DNA of 64,000 nucleotides from Shewanella sp. Arc9-LZ (GTDB lineage Bacteria > Pseudomonadota > Gammaproteobacteria > Enterobacterales > Shewanellaceae): positions 4,712,001-4,776,000 of the forward strand of contig NZ_CP048031.1 in NCBI RefSeq assembly GCF_010092445.1, given 5' to 3'. This document shows, piece after piece, positions 49,185 through 57,920 of the stretch (its first letter is position 1; each line of letters opens with the position of its first letter). Both the position numbers and the translations under genes were made by a program. Under the pieces are notes generated by a model. That model was not told the DNA's origin. It saw only the letters and a program-made list of their open reading frames with translations, and ran no database searches.

Positions 49185-49967
49185 ATGAAAATCCGTGTTT
49201 TAATATCGCTTGCGACAGCTTTTTTTATGCTTAATACCAGTAGCGCTTTTGCTAAAAATCTAGCAGATACTGCGGTGCAAGCACCATTAGTTAAGCCTAA
49301 AGTGATTATTTTTGATGTGAATGAAACCTTGTTAGATCTTGAAAATATGCGCGCCTCTGTGGGTAAAGCGCTTAATGGCCGTGAAGATTTACTGCCATTA
49401 TGGTTCTCAACCATGCTGCATCATTCTTTAGTAGTTTCAGCTACAGGTGATTACCAAACGTTTGGTAGCATTGGCGTTGCGTCACTGCAAATGGTCGCCG
49501 AAATCAACGGCATTGCCATTACACCAGAACAAGCTAAAACCGCCATTTTAACGCCACTTCGTTCATTACCCGCTCACCCAGATGTTGCGGAAGGTTTAGC
49601 TAAATTGAAGGCCCAAGGCTACAAACTAGTCACCTTAACCAATTCATCATTGGAAGGCGTAACCTTACAGCTTAAAAATGCTAATTTAAGCCAGTATTTT
49701 GATGCCAACTTAAGCATAGAGTCTGTTGGAGTATTTAAGCCGCATTTAAAAACGTACCAATGGGCCATTAAAGATTTAGGTGTTAATGCAAATGAAGCGT
49801 TAATGGTTGCCGCGCACGGCTGGGATATTGCCGGTGCAGATAAAGCAGGCTTACAAACCGCCTTTATTCGTCGCCAAGGTAAAGTGTTGTTCCCACTAGC
49901 AGCACAACCAGACTACAACGTACTGGATGTAAACGAATTAGCCAGCACCCTAGCTAAGTTCAACTAG
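49185..49967 (+). CDS. Exported haloacid dehalogenase-like hydrolase (type II HAD)
   Basis: A 260-residue HAD protein with a signal peptide (ends SAFA|KN, about residue 24). The nucleophile motif is FDVNETLLD, motif II is TLTNSS, the motif III lysine is in VGVFKPHLKTY and motif IV is AAHGWDIAGADKAG. These match L-2-haloacid dehalogenase type proteins, which are usually cytoplasmic, so export is unusual. The substrate is unknown. A nested inverted repeat lies upstream and a terminator-like hairpin follows. Confidence 0.82.
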   Translation: MKIRVLISLATAFFMLNTSSAFAKNLADTAVQAPLVKPKVIIFDVNETLLDLENMRASVGKALNGREDLLPLWFSTMLHHSLVVSATGDYQTFGSIGVASLQMVAEINGIAITPEQAKTAILTPLRSLPAHPDVAEGLAKLKAQGYKLVTLTNSSLEGVTLQLKNANLSQYFDANLSIESVGVFKPHLKTYQWAIKDLGVNANEALMVAAHGWDIAGADKAGLQTAFIRRQGKVLFPLAAQPDYNVLDVNELASTLAKFN

Positions 49968-49977
49968 CCTTAACGAT

Positions 49978-50003
49978 TATCGCCCAGTATTAGCTGGGCG
50001 ATA
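49978..50003 (+). terminator. Probable terminator after the HAD gene
   Basis: A perfect 10-bp stem TATCGCCCAG/CTGGGCGATA with loop TATTAG, followed by AATTT. The stem is strong but the T tract is short. Confidence 0.55.
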
Positions 50004-50147
50004 AATTTACACAGCAATGAGTATTTCCTCTATATAGCCCCATCAATCTCCCCCCCCCTTAAGACGACTTGCACTGCCCCTTGCCATTAACCATTAATTA
50101 ACATTTAATGAATGCTGATTAATCGTCGTCATAAAAAGGGAAAACAG

Positions 50148-51809
50148 ATGAGAACGGAATATTTAGCGCTATCAGTGGCATTATGTTTGGCTAGTTTAAG
50201 CGCAAACACCATGGCACAAACCACACTGATGCATCATGTTAATGGCTACACGCTCGTCGACGGAAAACTGCAAACCTTCAATGCTATCCAATTTACTGAC
50301 GACAAAATTGATCGACTATTTACCTTAAACCAAGCCTTACCGAGTGCAACTGATATCACCTCAATTGATGGCAAAGGTAAAACCTTATTACCTGGATTAA
50401 TCGACGCCCACGGTCATGTGCTAGGGTATGGTTTGAGTTTATTAACCGCAGACTTGACCAACACCAGTAGCGAACAACAAGCCGTTGAACGCGCGCAAGC
50501 ATTTAGTAAAAACAACCCGACTGATGGATGGTTAATGGGCCGAGGTTGGAACCAAGAGTTATGGGACAGCAAACAATTCCCGACTAAAGAAAGCCTAGAT
50601 AAAGCCTTTAAAGCTAATCCGGTATCATTTGGCCGAGTTGACGGTCATGCCATTTGGGTTAACAGCAAAGCGTTAGCACTCGCGGGAATTTCGTCAACCA
50701 CAGTGGCACCAGAAGGCGGTGAAATTGTCAAAGACGAGCAAGGTAATCCTACTGGTGTATTAATCGATAATGCGATGAACTTAGTGTTTAACATCGTCCC
50801 CGATCTCAATCAGCAGCAATTACAATCAACCTTAACCCTAGCGATGGATAGCCTAGCGTCATACGGGCTAACCAGTGTGCACGATGCCGGCATCAACATC
50901 GACAACATCAAGGCATACCAACAATTAGCAGCGAACAATGCCATGAGCGTGCGGGTTAATGGCATGCTATCGGTTGAAGACCCTCGCTTTACCACCATCT
51001 TAAAGCAAGGCCATATCACCACTGCTAATGACATGTTTAAAGTCGACAGCGTTAAAATATCAGCCGATGGCGCGCTTGGCAGCCGTGGTGCGGCGTTAAT
51101 CAAAGAATATTCAGACCAACCCGGCCATAAAGGCTTAATGCTGTATTCAGACGATCAACTCGGCAAACTGATTTTACAGTCGATGAAAGCAGGCTTTCAG
51201 GTTAATACCCACGCCATTGGCGACAACGCCAATCAAGTGGTACTCGATAAATACCAAACCGCCATTGCAGCAACCGACTCAAAAGCATTACGCCATCGCA
51301 TTGAACATGCACAAATTCTCGATTTAGCCGACATACCGCGCTTTGCCCAACTTGGGGTTATCGCATCGATTCAAGCAACCCACGCCACCAGCGACAAAAA
51401 TATGGCCGAAAACCGTTTAGGTAAAGCCCGCTTGGCCGGTGCTTATGCGTGGCGCAAGCTGTTAAACGCTAATGCCGTCATCGCCAATGGTTCAGACTTC
51501 CCTATTGAATCACCCAACCCATTTTTTGGATTGCATGCATCCGTAACCCGCCAAGACCATGTTAACCAACCACTAGACGGCTGGCTCGCTACTGAAAAAC
51601 TATCACGCATCGAAGCACTCAAAAGCTTCACCATCGACGCCGCCTACGCAGGCCATCAAGAACAGTTATTAGGCTCATTAGAACCCGGTAAAAAAGCAGA
51701 CTTTATCCTAGTCGAAGATGACTATTTTACAATCGACCCACAACAGATTTGGCAAAACAAAGTCATTGCCACCTGGGTAAATGGCCGCAAGGTATTTGCA
51801 CAAGAGTAA
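50148..51809 (+). CDS. Exported amidohydrolase (YtcJ-like, amidohydrolase 3)
   Basis: A 553-residue protein with a signal peptide (ends NTMA|QTT, residues 1-~22). The metal-binding motif is GLIDAHGHVLG. GWLMGRGWNQELW, VDGHAIWVNSKAL and KISADGALGSRGAAL are typical of YtcJ-like amidohydrolases. Later metal ligands are in NTHAIGDNAN and HRIEHAQ, and the Asp is in NGSDFPIES. The start at 50148 has AAAGGG 7 nt upstream; an ATG at 50112 would add residues before the signal peptide. Substrate unknown; location periplasmic. Confidence 0.88.
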   Translation: MRTEYLALSVALCLASLSANTMAQTTLMHHVNGYTLVDGKLQTFNAIQFTDDKIDRLFTLNQALPSATDITSIDGKGKTLLPGLIDAHGHVLGYGLSLLTADLTNTSSEQQAVERAQAFSKNNPTDGWLMGRGWNQELWDSKQFPTKESLDKAFKANPVSFGRVDGHAIWVNSKALALAGISSTTVAPEGGEIVKDEQGNPTGVLIDNAMNLVFNIVPDLNQQQLQSTLTLAMDSLASYGLTSVHDAGINIDNIKAYQQLAANNAMSVRVNGMLSVEDPRFTTILKQGHITTANDMFKVDSVKISADGALGSRGAALIKEYSDQPGHKGLMLYSDDQLGKLILQSMKAGFQVNTHAIGDNANQVVLDKYQTAIAATDSKALRHRIEHAQILDLADIPRFAQLGVIASIQATHATSDKNMAENRLGKARLAGAYAWRKLLNANAVIANGSDFPIESPNPFFGLHASVTRQDHVNQPLDGWLATEKLSRIEALKSFTIDAAYAGHQEQLLGSLEPGKKADFILVEDDYFTIDPQQIWQNKVIATWVNGRKVFAQE

Positions 51810-51851
51810 ACTGTGTTGAGTATGGTTTATTGATAAGTAAGAGAAGTAGAA

Positions 51852-51891
51852 TTAGTCTAACGCGTTTTAAGGGGAAACGCGTTAAGGCTAA
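51852..51891. repeat. Hairpin between convergent genes
   Basis: TAACGCGTTT/AAACGCGTTA is a perfect 10-bp stem with loop TAAGGGG, and outer TTAG/CTAA can also pair. A second inverted repeat AATACCTAA/TTAGGTATT (51890-51930) overlaps the stop of the next gene. No T tract follows either. Possibly a bidirectional, Rho-dependent end. Confidence 0.5.
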
Positions 51892-51921
51892 TACCTAAAG
51901 ACTGGCGGGAGCTCATATTTG

Positions 51922-52305
51922 TTAGGTATTTTGTAACTCAGGCATAATTTCCATTAATTTAGAGAACCAATTTTTTACTAACTGATTGGTTTTATAAATA
52001 GGAGTAAAACCTGAACCTGTTGGTGTTAGATAAATAGTATTTTCAACTGAATCAACTATATAACTAATCTTAATACAGTTTAACTTAAAAGGTTTTGCAA
52101 CCCGAGAATAGTGAGATATTTCAATATTTTTTATTGAGCTACGAGTAATGGAATAATTATTTTTTTTACCGAGGTATTCTAAACCATCATTTGTAAGTGA
52201 AAGCTGACCTTTGTCGGTGTATAGATAAATATACTTTCCATAAAATGTACTTTGATGTTCTAGCGTAGATACATAACAAAATTGGTTCTGAAATTCTGAT
52301 TCCAC
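51922..52305 (-). CDS. Hypothetical protein
   Basis: A 127-residue protein without signal peptide or membrane helix. The sequence alternates short beta strands (YIYLYTDKGQLSLTNDGLEYLG, IKNIEISHYSRV, NTIYLTPTGSG) and ends in a helix (NQLVKNWFSKLMEIM), a pattern like pleckstrin-like stress or PH-type domains, but I cannot assign a family. AT-rich compared with its neighbours. AAGGAATA lies before the start. Confidence 0.6.
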   Translation of the reverse strand: MESEFQNQFCYVSTLEHQSTFYGKYIYLYTDKGQLSLTNDGLEYLGKKNNYSITRSSIKNIEISHYSRVAKPFKLNCIKISYIVDSVENTIYLTPTGSGFTPIYKTNQLVKNWFSKLMEIMPELQNT

Positions 52306-52442
52306 GAAATATTCCTTTATTAGTGAAATACCAACACCTCATTAAGAGGAAAATAATATGTTGGCTAAAATAAGCGACGGAGGAGCAAAATCCAACTGTT
52401 ATTTGTCCTGATTCATCAAATTGTTAACAGTAATTTACTAGA

Positions 52443-52727
52443 TTATGATTCTTCAATACACTTAAAACGAATTTCGGTTTTAGGGAAATTACCAAATATA
52501 AATGGCGGTTTTGCATCGATAGTTTCTAGAACTTTAACCATTTTTTTTGACTTTTGACACTGTGCATACGCTTCTGTCATAGCCTCTGCTTTTAGCGTAC
52601 CCATACCAGTAAAACCTGTAGCAGCTTGACGAGAAACCATATAAGTTTCACCGCCCATTGGAATGATGCCTGAGTTTTGAGCGCAACCAGCTAAAACAAG
52701 AACTAAAGGTATAATGGCATACTTCAC
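52443..52727 (-). CDS. Small lipoprotein of unknown function
   Basis: A 94-residue lipoprotein with lipobox LAGC (C15). The mature part has GGETYMVSRQAATGFTGMGTLKAEAMTEAYAQC, a short conserved pattern of small YecR/DUF-type envelope lipoproteins, but I cannot name the family. Two cysteines (AQCQKS, RFKCIEES) may form a disulfide. Standalone gene. Confidence 0.7.
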   Translation of the reverse strand: MKYAIIPLVLVLAGCAQNSGIIPMGGETYMVSRQAATGFTGMGTLKAEAMTEAYAQCQKSKKMVKVLETIDAKPPFIFGNFPKTEIRFKCIEES

Positions 52728-52920
52728 GAGATGTAGATTCCTTTTACTGTTAACAACTTATTGAACTGCTAGCCAAATAAAGTCGGACATTTAAGTTATT
52801 GATTAATATACATCCTACATTTGCTATCTATTTAGTGTAAAGCAATTAAATCTATTCATGTTGCCTTTACATTTAGACTACTAAGACTACAAACAAAAAG
52901 AATATGTGAGCAGACTAAAA

Positions 52921-53205
52921 CCACCAGGATTCAATAACATTGAGGACGTTGAAGAAAATAGCGTGAGTCCAGACATGGATGTCTGGCTAGCTTTCGAGGT
53001 ACAGGATGTACCACCGAAAGCGTTAGCATTTTCGAATAAGGCCGAAGAACACTAAAACGAAGTTAAAAGCTGGATTCAACCACGTCGCGAAATTATCGCT
53101 TTTCAGATAATTTTGATGTGGCGGCTGGGAGTTCCAAGAGGGAACAGCCGTTGGTTTCCTCTTGGTCTGGTGTGGGCGAAGCGCCACGACGTTAGTGGCC
53201 GTAGG
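52921..53205. repeat. Multi-hairpin structured element (candidate ncRNA or dispersed repeat)
   Basis: Consecutive strong inverted repeats lie in a non-coding stretch. CCAGACA-TGGA-TGTCTGG is at 52969-52986. CTTTCG..GGTACA-GGA-TGTACC..CGAAAG is at 52991-53020, with outer GCTA/TAGC. AAATTATC/GATAATTT is near 53090-53115. CCAAGAGGGAA/TTTCCTCTTGG is at 53134-53165, and TGGCC-GTA-GGCCA follows near 53196-53208. GGA triplets sit at the apex of two hairpins. It is GC-richer than the flanks, with no ORF of useful length and no terminator. Confidence 0.5.
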
Positions 53206-53320
53206 CCATAAATCAAAGATAATAAAAACAAATAAGAATTACTGAGATTGCAGCAAGAAATTGACCATGTCATCACAACCTAAATGCTGACATAGCCAAA
53301 ACAAACGCGGAATAAACGAA

Positions 53321-53560
53321 TTAAGCTTGGGTAAACAACTGATACAACTTATCTTTTAATACCAAACGGTCAAGCTTTGCTTGCTCAATAAAGTCATCAC
53401 TTGTTGGAGTATTGCGTAACTCCAGCTTACGAATTTCAGTATCTAATTTATGATACCGCTTCGCATCTTCAGCAAACTCAGTATCATTGGCGGTTAACAA
53501 TGAAATCTTGTCTTGATACTCAGGGAAATCAACTAATAACGCATGGCTTTCACCTAACAT
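53321..53560 (-). CDS. YdcH-like DUF465 protein
   Basis: A 79-residue, all-helical protein. LVDFPEYQDKISLLTANDTEFAEDAKRYHKLDTEIRKLE and LKDKLYQLF fit the DUF465/YdcH family, small cytoplasmic coiled-coil proteins of unknown function. AGGAGAG lies just before the start. Monocistronic. Confidence 0.85.
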   Translation of the reverse strand: MLGESHALLVDFPEYQDKISLLTANDTEFAEDAKRYHKLDTEIRKLELRNTPTSDDFIEQAKLDRLVLKDKLYQLFTQA

Positions 53561-53741
53561 ACTTCTCTCCTTTTCATGTCAATGTCTAATAATGTTAGAC
53601 CATATTTACACCTTATCGTCAAACTTACTCTCATGTTTTCCAATAACAAGCATATAAAAACTGCAACAGCTTAACCGCTATAACTGTTAGGATATGCTTA
53701 TATTCGTACTTGAATACCGCTATTAACTTAATGAGTAATCA

Positions 53742-55613
53742 ATGAAAAAACTTCTCAATGTCTTAATCATCAGTCTGCTCGTCAGCGCATGTTCAGATCC
53801 AGCAACACCTGAAAATAATTCCAACTCTATCACCGCAACAGCGGGAAAGTCTGCTACTAAGCTCAGTCTTAAGCAGCAAGTAGAGTCGATCACTAAAGAC
53901 TATTTTGTACTCAGACCTGAAATTGCCACTTATTATGGCGTGAGCGACGCAAGCATCAATGCCAAAGTGATGTCTAAACTCACCGACTACAGCCCATCGG
54001 GTGAAACCCATCGTCGCAAAGGGCTTAAGGCAATACTGAGTCAACTCAACGATATTGATGCAACAAGCTTAACTCCCTCAGAAACGATCAGCTTAAACGC
54101 GATAAAGTCTGAAGTGAAAGGCGCTTTATTACCTGCTCAAACAGTGAATTATGGCACGGTATTAGGCGAGTATGGCGTGTGGTTTTTACCCTATGCCGTA
54201 AACCATTTATCGGGTTTGCAAATTGAATTCCCCGGTTACATGGAAGACAAATTTTCCGTTACCAATACCGATGAAGCGAACGCTTATTTAAACCGTTTAA
54301 GCATATACCCTGCAGCGATGGGTACGCTTATCGATAAGCTTAACCATGATGCCGACATAGGCGTCATTCCACCGGACTTTGTCATTGATAACACACTGCG
54401 TGGGTTACAGGCCCAAATCAGCGGCCCTGCAAACAGCCATCCTTTAGTAACCAGCTTTAACGCTAAACTTAACGCAGCCAAAGTGGCCGATAGCGATACA
54501 TTGGTAAAGTCTGCAGTTGAGTTAGTAGACACTAAATACTATGCCGCCACCCGCCAATTGATTGCAGCTTTAGAAGCGGTACGTCCAAAAGCAACTCATG
54601 AAGCAGGCATTGGGCGTTTACCCCAAGGGGCGAAGTTATATCAAACGCTTATCCAGCATTTAGGCAACTCGACCAAAACTGCTGATGAAATTCATCAACT
54701 CGGTTTAGCTGAAGTCGCCCGGATTACTGCCGAGATGGACGGGCTACTCAAAGAAGTCGGTTATGTTGATGGCACCGTCGGTGAGCGCATGCAGGTGTTA
54801 CTCAACGACCCACAATATCTTTACCCTAATACCCCTGAAGGTAAGCAACAACTAATGGCCGATATTGATGCCGACTTAGCCTTGGTTGATGCAAAATTAC
54901 CAGACTGGTTTGGTCGCTTGCCTAATCAAGATGTGGCTATTGAAGCGGTACCAGACAGCCGTGCAGCTTCTACTAGCGGCGCATTTTACGATGCCCCTTC
55001 GCAAGATGGTTCACGCAAAGGCACCTTCTGGATAAGCTTGTATGACACAGCATCACTGCCATCTTATTCATTACAGACCTTGACCTACCACGAGACTAAT
55101 CCAGGTCATCATTTACAAACCATTATTGGCTTATCTGATGAATTACCGCTGCTAAGTACAGTGTTTTATTCCAATGCGGCTGGCGAAGGTTGGGCTTTAT
55201 ATGCCGAACGTTTAGCGGCCGAAATGGGCATTTATGCTAATGACCCTATCGACAACATTGGCCGTTTGCAGTCAGAGTTACATCGTGCAGTTCGCCTGGT
55301 GGTTGATACAGGCATGCACGCCAAAGGCTGGAGCCGTGAACAAGCCATTGACTACGCGGTGGCAACTGAAGGGATTCATTTATCAGAAGCCACCGGCGAA
55401 ATTGAGCGCTATACCGTTTGGCCAGGCCAAGCACTCGGCTATAAGTTAGGTGAGCTGAAAATTATCGAACTACGTACCAAAGCCAAGCAAGTCTTAGGTG
55501 ATAAGTTTGATATTAAAGTGTTCCACGATCGCTTATTAGAAAATGGCGCATTGCCATTAGATTTAATGGAGCAAAAAATTAATCAGTGGTTAGCCAGCGA
55601 AACGGCTGCGTAA
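53742..55613 (+). CDS. DUF885 family lipoprotein (putative metallohydrolase)
   Basis: A 623-residue lipoprotein with lipobox VSAC (C17). The DUF885 domain covers most of the protein. The motif TYHETNPGHHLQ (HExxPGHH) resembles a zinc-peptidase site, and EGWALYAERLA supplies further conserved residues. Family members are predicted metalloproteases of unknown substrate. Lipidation places it at the periplasmic face of a membrane. It converges on the esterase-like gene, with a long terminator between. Confidence 0.9.
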   Translation: MKKLLNVLIISLLVSACSDPATPENNSNSITATAGKSATKLSLKQQVESITKDYFVLRPEIATYYGVSDASINAKVMSKLTDYSPSGETHRRKGLKAILSQLNDIDATSLTPSETISLNAIKSEVKGALLPAQTVNYGTVLGEYGVWFLPYAVNHLSGLQIEFPGYMEDKFSVTNTDEANAYLNRLSIYPAAMGTLIDKLNHDADIGVIPPDFVIDNTLRGLQAQISGPANSHPLVTSFNAKLNAAKVADSDTLVKSAVELVDTKYYAATRQLIAALEAVRPKATHEAGIGRLPQGAKLYQTLIQHLGNSTKTADEIHQLGLAEVARITAEMDGLLKEVGYVDGTVGERMQVLLNDPQYLYPNTPEGKQQLMADIDADLALVDAKLPDWFGRLPNQDVAIEAVPDSRAASTSGAFYDAPSQDGSRKGTFWISLYDTASLPSYSLQTLTYHETNPGHHLQTIIGLSDELPLLSTVFYSNAAGEGWALYAERLAAEMGIYANDPIDNIGRLQSELHRAVRLVVDTGMHAKGWSREQAIDYAVATEGIHLSEATGEIERYTVWPGQALGYKLGELKIIELRTKAKQVLGDKFDIKVFHDRLLENGALPLDLMEQKINQWLASETAA

Positions 55614-55671
55614 TCAACCTCAGCTCGAAATAATAAGCTTCCGCTCAGAATAATAGTGTTTGAGCAGGTTA

Positions 55672-55717
55672 GACAATAAAGCCACAGGGCGAATACTCGT
55701 GCTGTGGCTTTATTGTC
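55672..55717. terminator. Bidirectional terminator between convergent genes
   Basis: A perfect 16-bp stem GACAATAAAGCCACAG/CTGTGGCTTTATTGTC with a 14-nt loop. The TTTATT and AATAAA parts act as the U-rich ends for either direction. Confidence 0.75.
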
Positions 55718-55755
55718 ATTTATCGTTTTGCAACTTGGTTTAACTTAAATCAGTT

Positions 55756-56961
55756 TTATTTAGCTTGGTTTTGAAACGCGGCTAATTGCTTAGTGTATTT
55801 GTTTTGATAGAACGGATGGTCGGTACTCGCTAACGCTTGTTGTTCAGCTTCAATAGCCTGAGTTATTTTGCCTGTAGCAGCATAAACACTGGCTAACTCA
55901 TGGTAGGCCGAATGCGCTTTAGGGTAGGCTTTCAGCGTATCTTGATAAACCCCAATCGCTTGCTGTGGTGCTGCTTGAACTAAACTATTACCTAAAGCTA
56001 ACAGCGAATCAATTGCTGGCACATCAAAGCCATAAACCTCATCAGACAACCGTTTATAGTAGGCTAGAATCGCTTTAGTCCCTTGTTGCGATACTTCTGA
56101 ATCCGCCGCTAGAACAGTGTGAACATCGTTAAATATCTTCTCGATACCTAATGCCGTCGCCAAAATAGGTTGAGTCATATAATAGCTGCCGTCAAAACGC
56201 TTTATTTGATAGTTCAATTTAGCATTGGCATTGGTTTGAATAATATCTTCAAGCTTAGCAAACGAATCCAGCTGCCTTTGTTCAAAGTCGCTATCACTGG
56301 TGCTAACAAATAGAAATCTTGGTTTGCCGTCCATTTTTTTGAGATTTTTAGGCGCATCATTGAGCACATAAGCAAAGTCTGTTGATAATACTGGGCTGGC
56401 AGCAATATAGGCATTAAATAAGCTAGGGCGATTAATTAAGCTGTATAGCACTAAACCTGCATTGCCAGTGAAGCCGTTAAAAATACGAAAGCCATTGGTG
56501 CGATAGCGTTTATCAATTGCGGGCAGTAAATCGTGCTCAAAAAAGTCCAATAGTGCTTGATCGCCCTGCTGCTCTATCGCACGCTGTTTTAATTTTCCCA
56601 AGCCTTGATGGCCATCGGGTGCTGTAACAATAATGGTTTCTAACCACGGCCAGCCGCCATTATGACTCATCCAGTCATGCATACCCGCTAAATACAAATG
56701 GCTACGAGGATGTAAGTCAAATAACACCACGTAGCGCTTATCGGTTTGCTTGGTATAACTGTTTGGTAAGGTCACCAAAAAATCGGCTTGCTCGCTAAAT
56801 AAAGCAGACTTCACACTCAAGGTTTCGGTCGTTGGCGGCAACATTTCAGTAGCAAACACCACACTAGCATGAAAAAAGCTTAGTAATAATGCGCATATAG
56901 ACAGGCTTTTAGCCCATAAGCTCGGCCATTTGAAATAACGTTTTTTCCCTATTGTAAGCAT
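55756..56961 (-). CDS. Exported esterase-like protein with C-terminal TPR; catalytic serine apparently lost
   Basis: A 401-residue protein with a signal peptide (ends VFA|TEM, residues about 15-38). Residues about 45-275 follow the esterase D/IroE alpha/beta-hydrolase pattern: YVVLFDLHP, WLETIIVTAPDG. At the nucleophile elbow, where the family has GxSxG, it reads NGFTGNAG, so Ser is replaced by Thr. Near the usual catalytic His it reads DGSYYMTQPIL. The enzyme may be inactive. Residues about 335-380 form a TPR (AIGVYQDTLKAYPKAHSAYHELASVYAATG). Substrate or partner unknown. Confidence 0.8.
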   Translation of the reverse strand: MLTIGKKRYFKWPSLWAKSLSICALLLSFFHASVVFATEMLPPTTETLSVKSALFSEQADFLVTLPNSYTKQTDKRYVVLFDLHPRSHLYLAGMHDWMSHNGGWPWLETIIVTAPDGHQGLGKLKQRAIEQQGDQALLDFFEHDLLPAIDKRYRTNGFRIFNGFTGNAGLVLYSLINRPSLFNAYIAASPVLSTDFAYVLNDAPKNLKKMDGKPRFLFVSTSDSDFEQRQLDSFAKLEDIIQTNANAKLNYQIKRFDGSYYMTQPILATALGIEKIFNDVHTVLAADSEVSQQGTKAILAYYKRLSDEVYGFDVPAIDSLLALGNSLVQAAPQQAIGVYQDTLKAYPKAHSAYHELASVYAATGKITQAIEAEQQALASTDHPFYQNKYTKQLAAFQNQAK

Positions 56962-57173
56962 GGTACCTTCCTGGTGAAACGTGACAGTTAAGTTAACCCG
57001 AAGCTACCAGACCACATCACACAAGGCAATTTAGCAATATCTAAACTTAGCTCACATCTTGCATTCAAAGTCATCTAACGAGGATGCAATATCACGAATA
57101 GCACTAGCCTTAATCGCCAATAAAGCTTAGGATCATCATTACGTTAATTTATTGTTTTGGAGTAACAAATCTT

Positions 57174-57854
57174 ATGAGTATTAGAGCTATTATCGTTGAT
57201 ACCGCCGGTACCACTACCGATCTTAACTTTATTCAGGATGTGTTATTTCCTTACTCAAGAAAAGCGATGGCTGAATTTCTTGAGCAAAACCAACATAACG
57301 TTGTGGTTGATTACTGTATCAGCGATGTTAAAGATATTGCCTTAGAACCAGACGCGACACTCGAACGAGTCACTGAGATTTTACAGCAATGGATCGATGA
57401 AGACCGTAAACTAACACCACTTAAAACCCTACAAGGATTAATCTGGAAACAAGGTTATAACCGCGTAGAGTTTACTGGCCACATTTACCCTGACTTTATC
57501 GATAGCATTGAGCGCATTAAAGAAAAAGGCATTCGTATTTACAGCTTCTCTTCTGGCTCTGTCGAAGCGCAAAAGCTGTTATTTAGCCACACCGAAGCAG
57601 GTGATTTAACCGGTTCGTTCAATGGTCACTTTGATACCCGCACGGGCAATAAGTTAGACAAACAAGCCTACTGTAATATTTGCAACACCATTAGCTTGAA
57701 GCCAAAGCAGATTTTATTTGTATCGGACGTAGCAGAAGAGCTCAAAGCAGCAGAAGCCGCAGGCATGACAACTTGCCAAATGATCCGCTTTGCTGACCAA
57801 CGCCAAGCTACGTGCAAAAAAATAAGCAGCTTTAGTGAGTTAGCGTTCGATTAA
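57174..57854 (+). CDS. mtnC: Enolase-phosphatase E1 (methionine salvage)
   Basis: A 226-residue HAD-family bifunctional enzyme that enolises and dephosphorylates 2,3-diketo-5-methylthiopentyl-1-phosphate. The nucleophile motif is [23 protein letters not shown], motif II is YSFSSGS, motif III has K in NKLDKQAY, and motif IV is [18 protein letters not shown]. Length is normal. The other mtn genes are not adjacent. The gene ends at a strong terminator. Confidence 0.95.
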   Translation: MSIRAIIVDTAGTTTDLNFIQDVLFPYSRKAMAEFLEQNQHNVVVDYCISDVKDIALEPDATLERVTEILQQWIDEDRKLTPLKTLQGLIWKQGYNRVEFTGHIYPDFIDSIERIKEKGIRIYSFSSGSVEAQKLLFSHTEAGDLTGSFNGHFDTRTGNKLDKQAYCNICNTISLKPKQILFVSDVAEELKAAEAAGMTTCQMIRFADQRQATCKKISSFSELAFD

Positions 57855-57872
57855 CACTGACTGATTAGACAT

Positions 57873-57902
57873 AAAAAAACGACCATCTAGGTCGTTTTTT
57901 TT
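57873..57902. terminator. Bidirectional terminator after mtnC
   Basis: ACGACC/GGTCGT, extended by A7/T8, with a 5-nt loop, between convergent genes. GACAT/ATGTC at the flanks can extend it. Confidence 0.9.
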
Positions 57903-57920
57903 ATGTCTGCAAAGTGTCTG

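Noticed and set aside
51852..51930. Possible integron attC site
   Set aside because: The arms show some RYYYAAC/GTTRRRY-like bases, but the right-hand consensus fails, the spacing is too short and no integrase is present.
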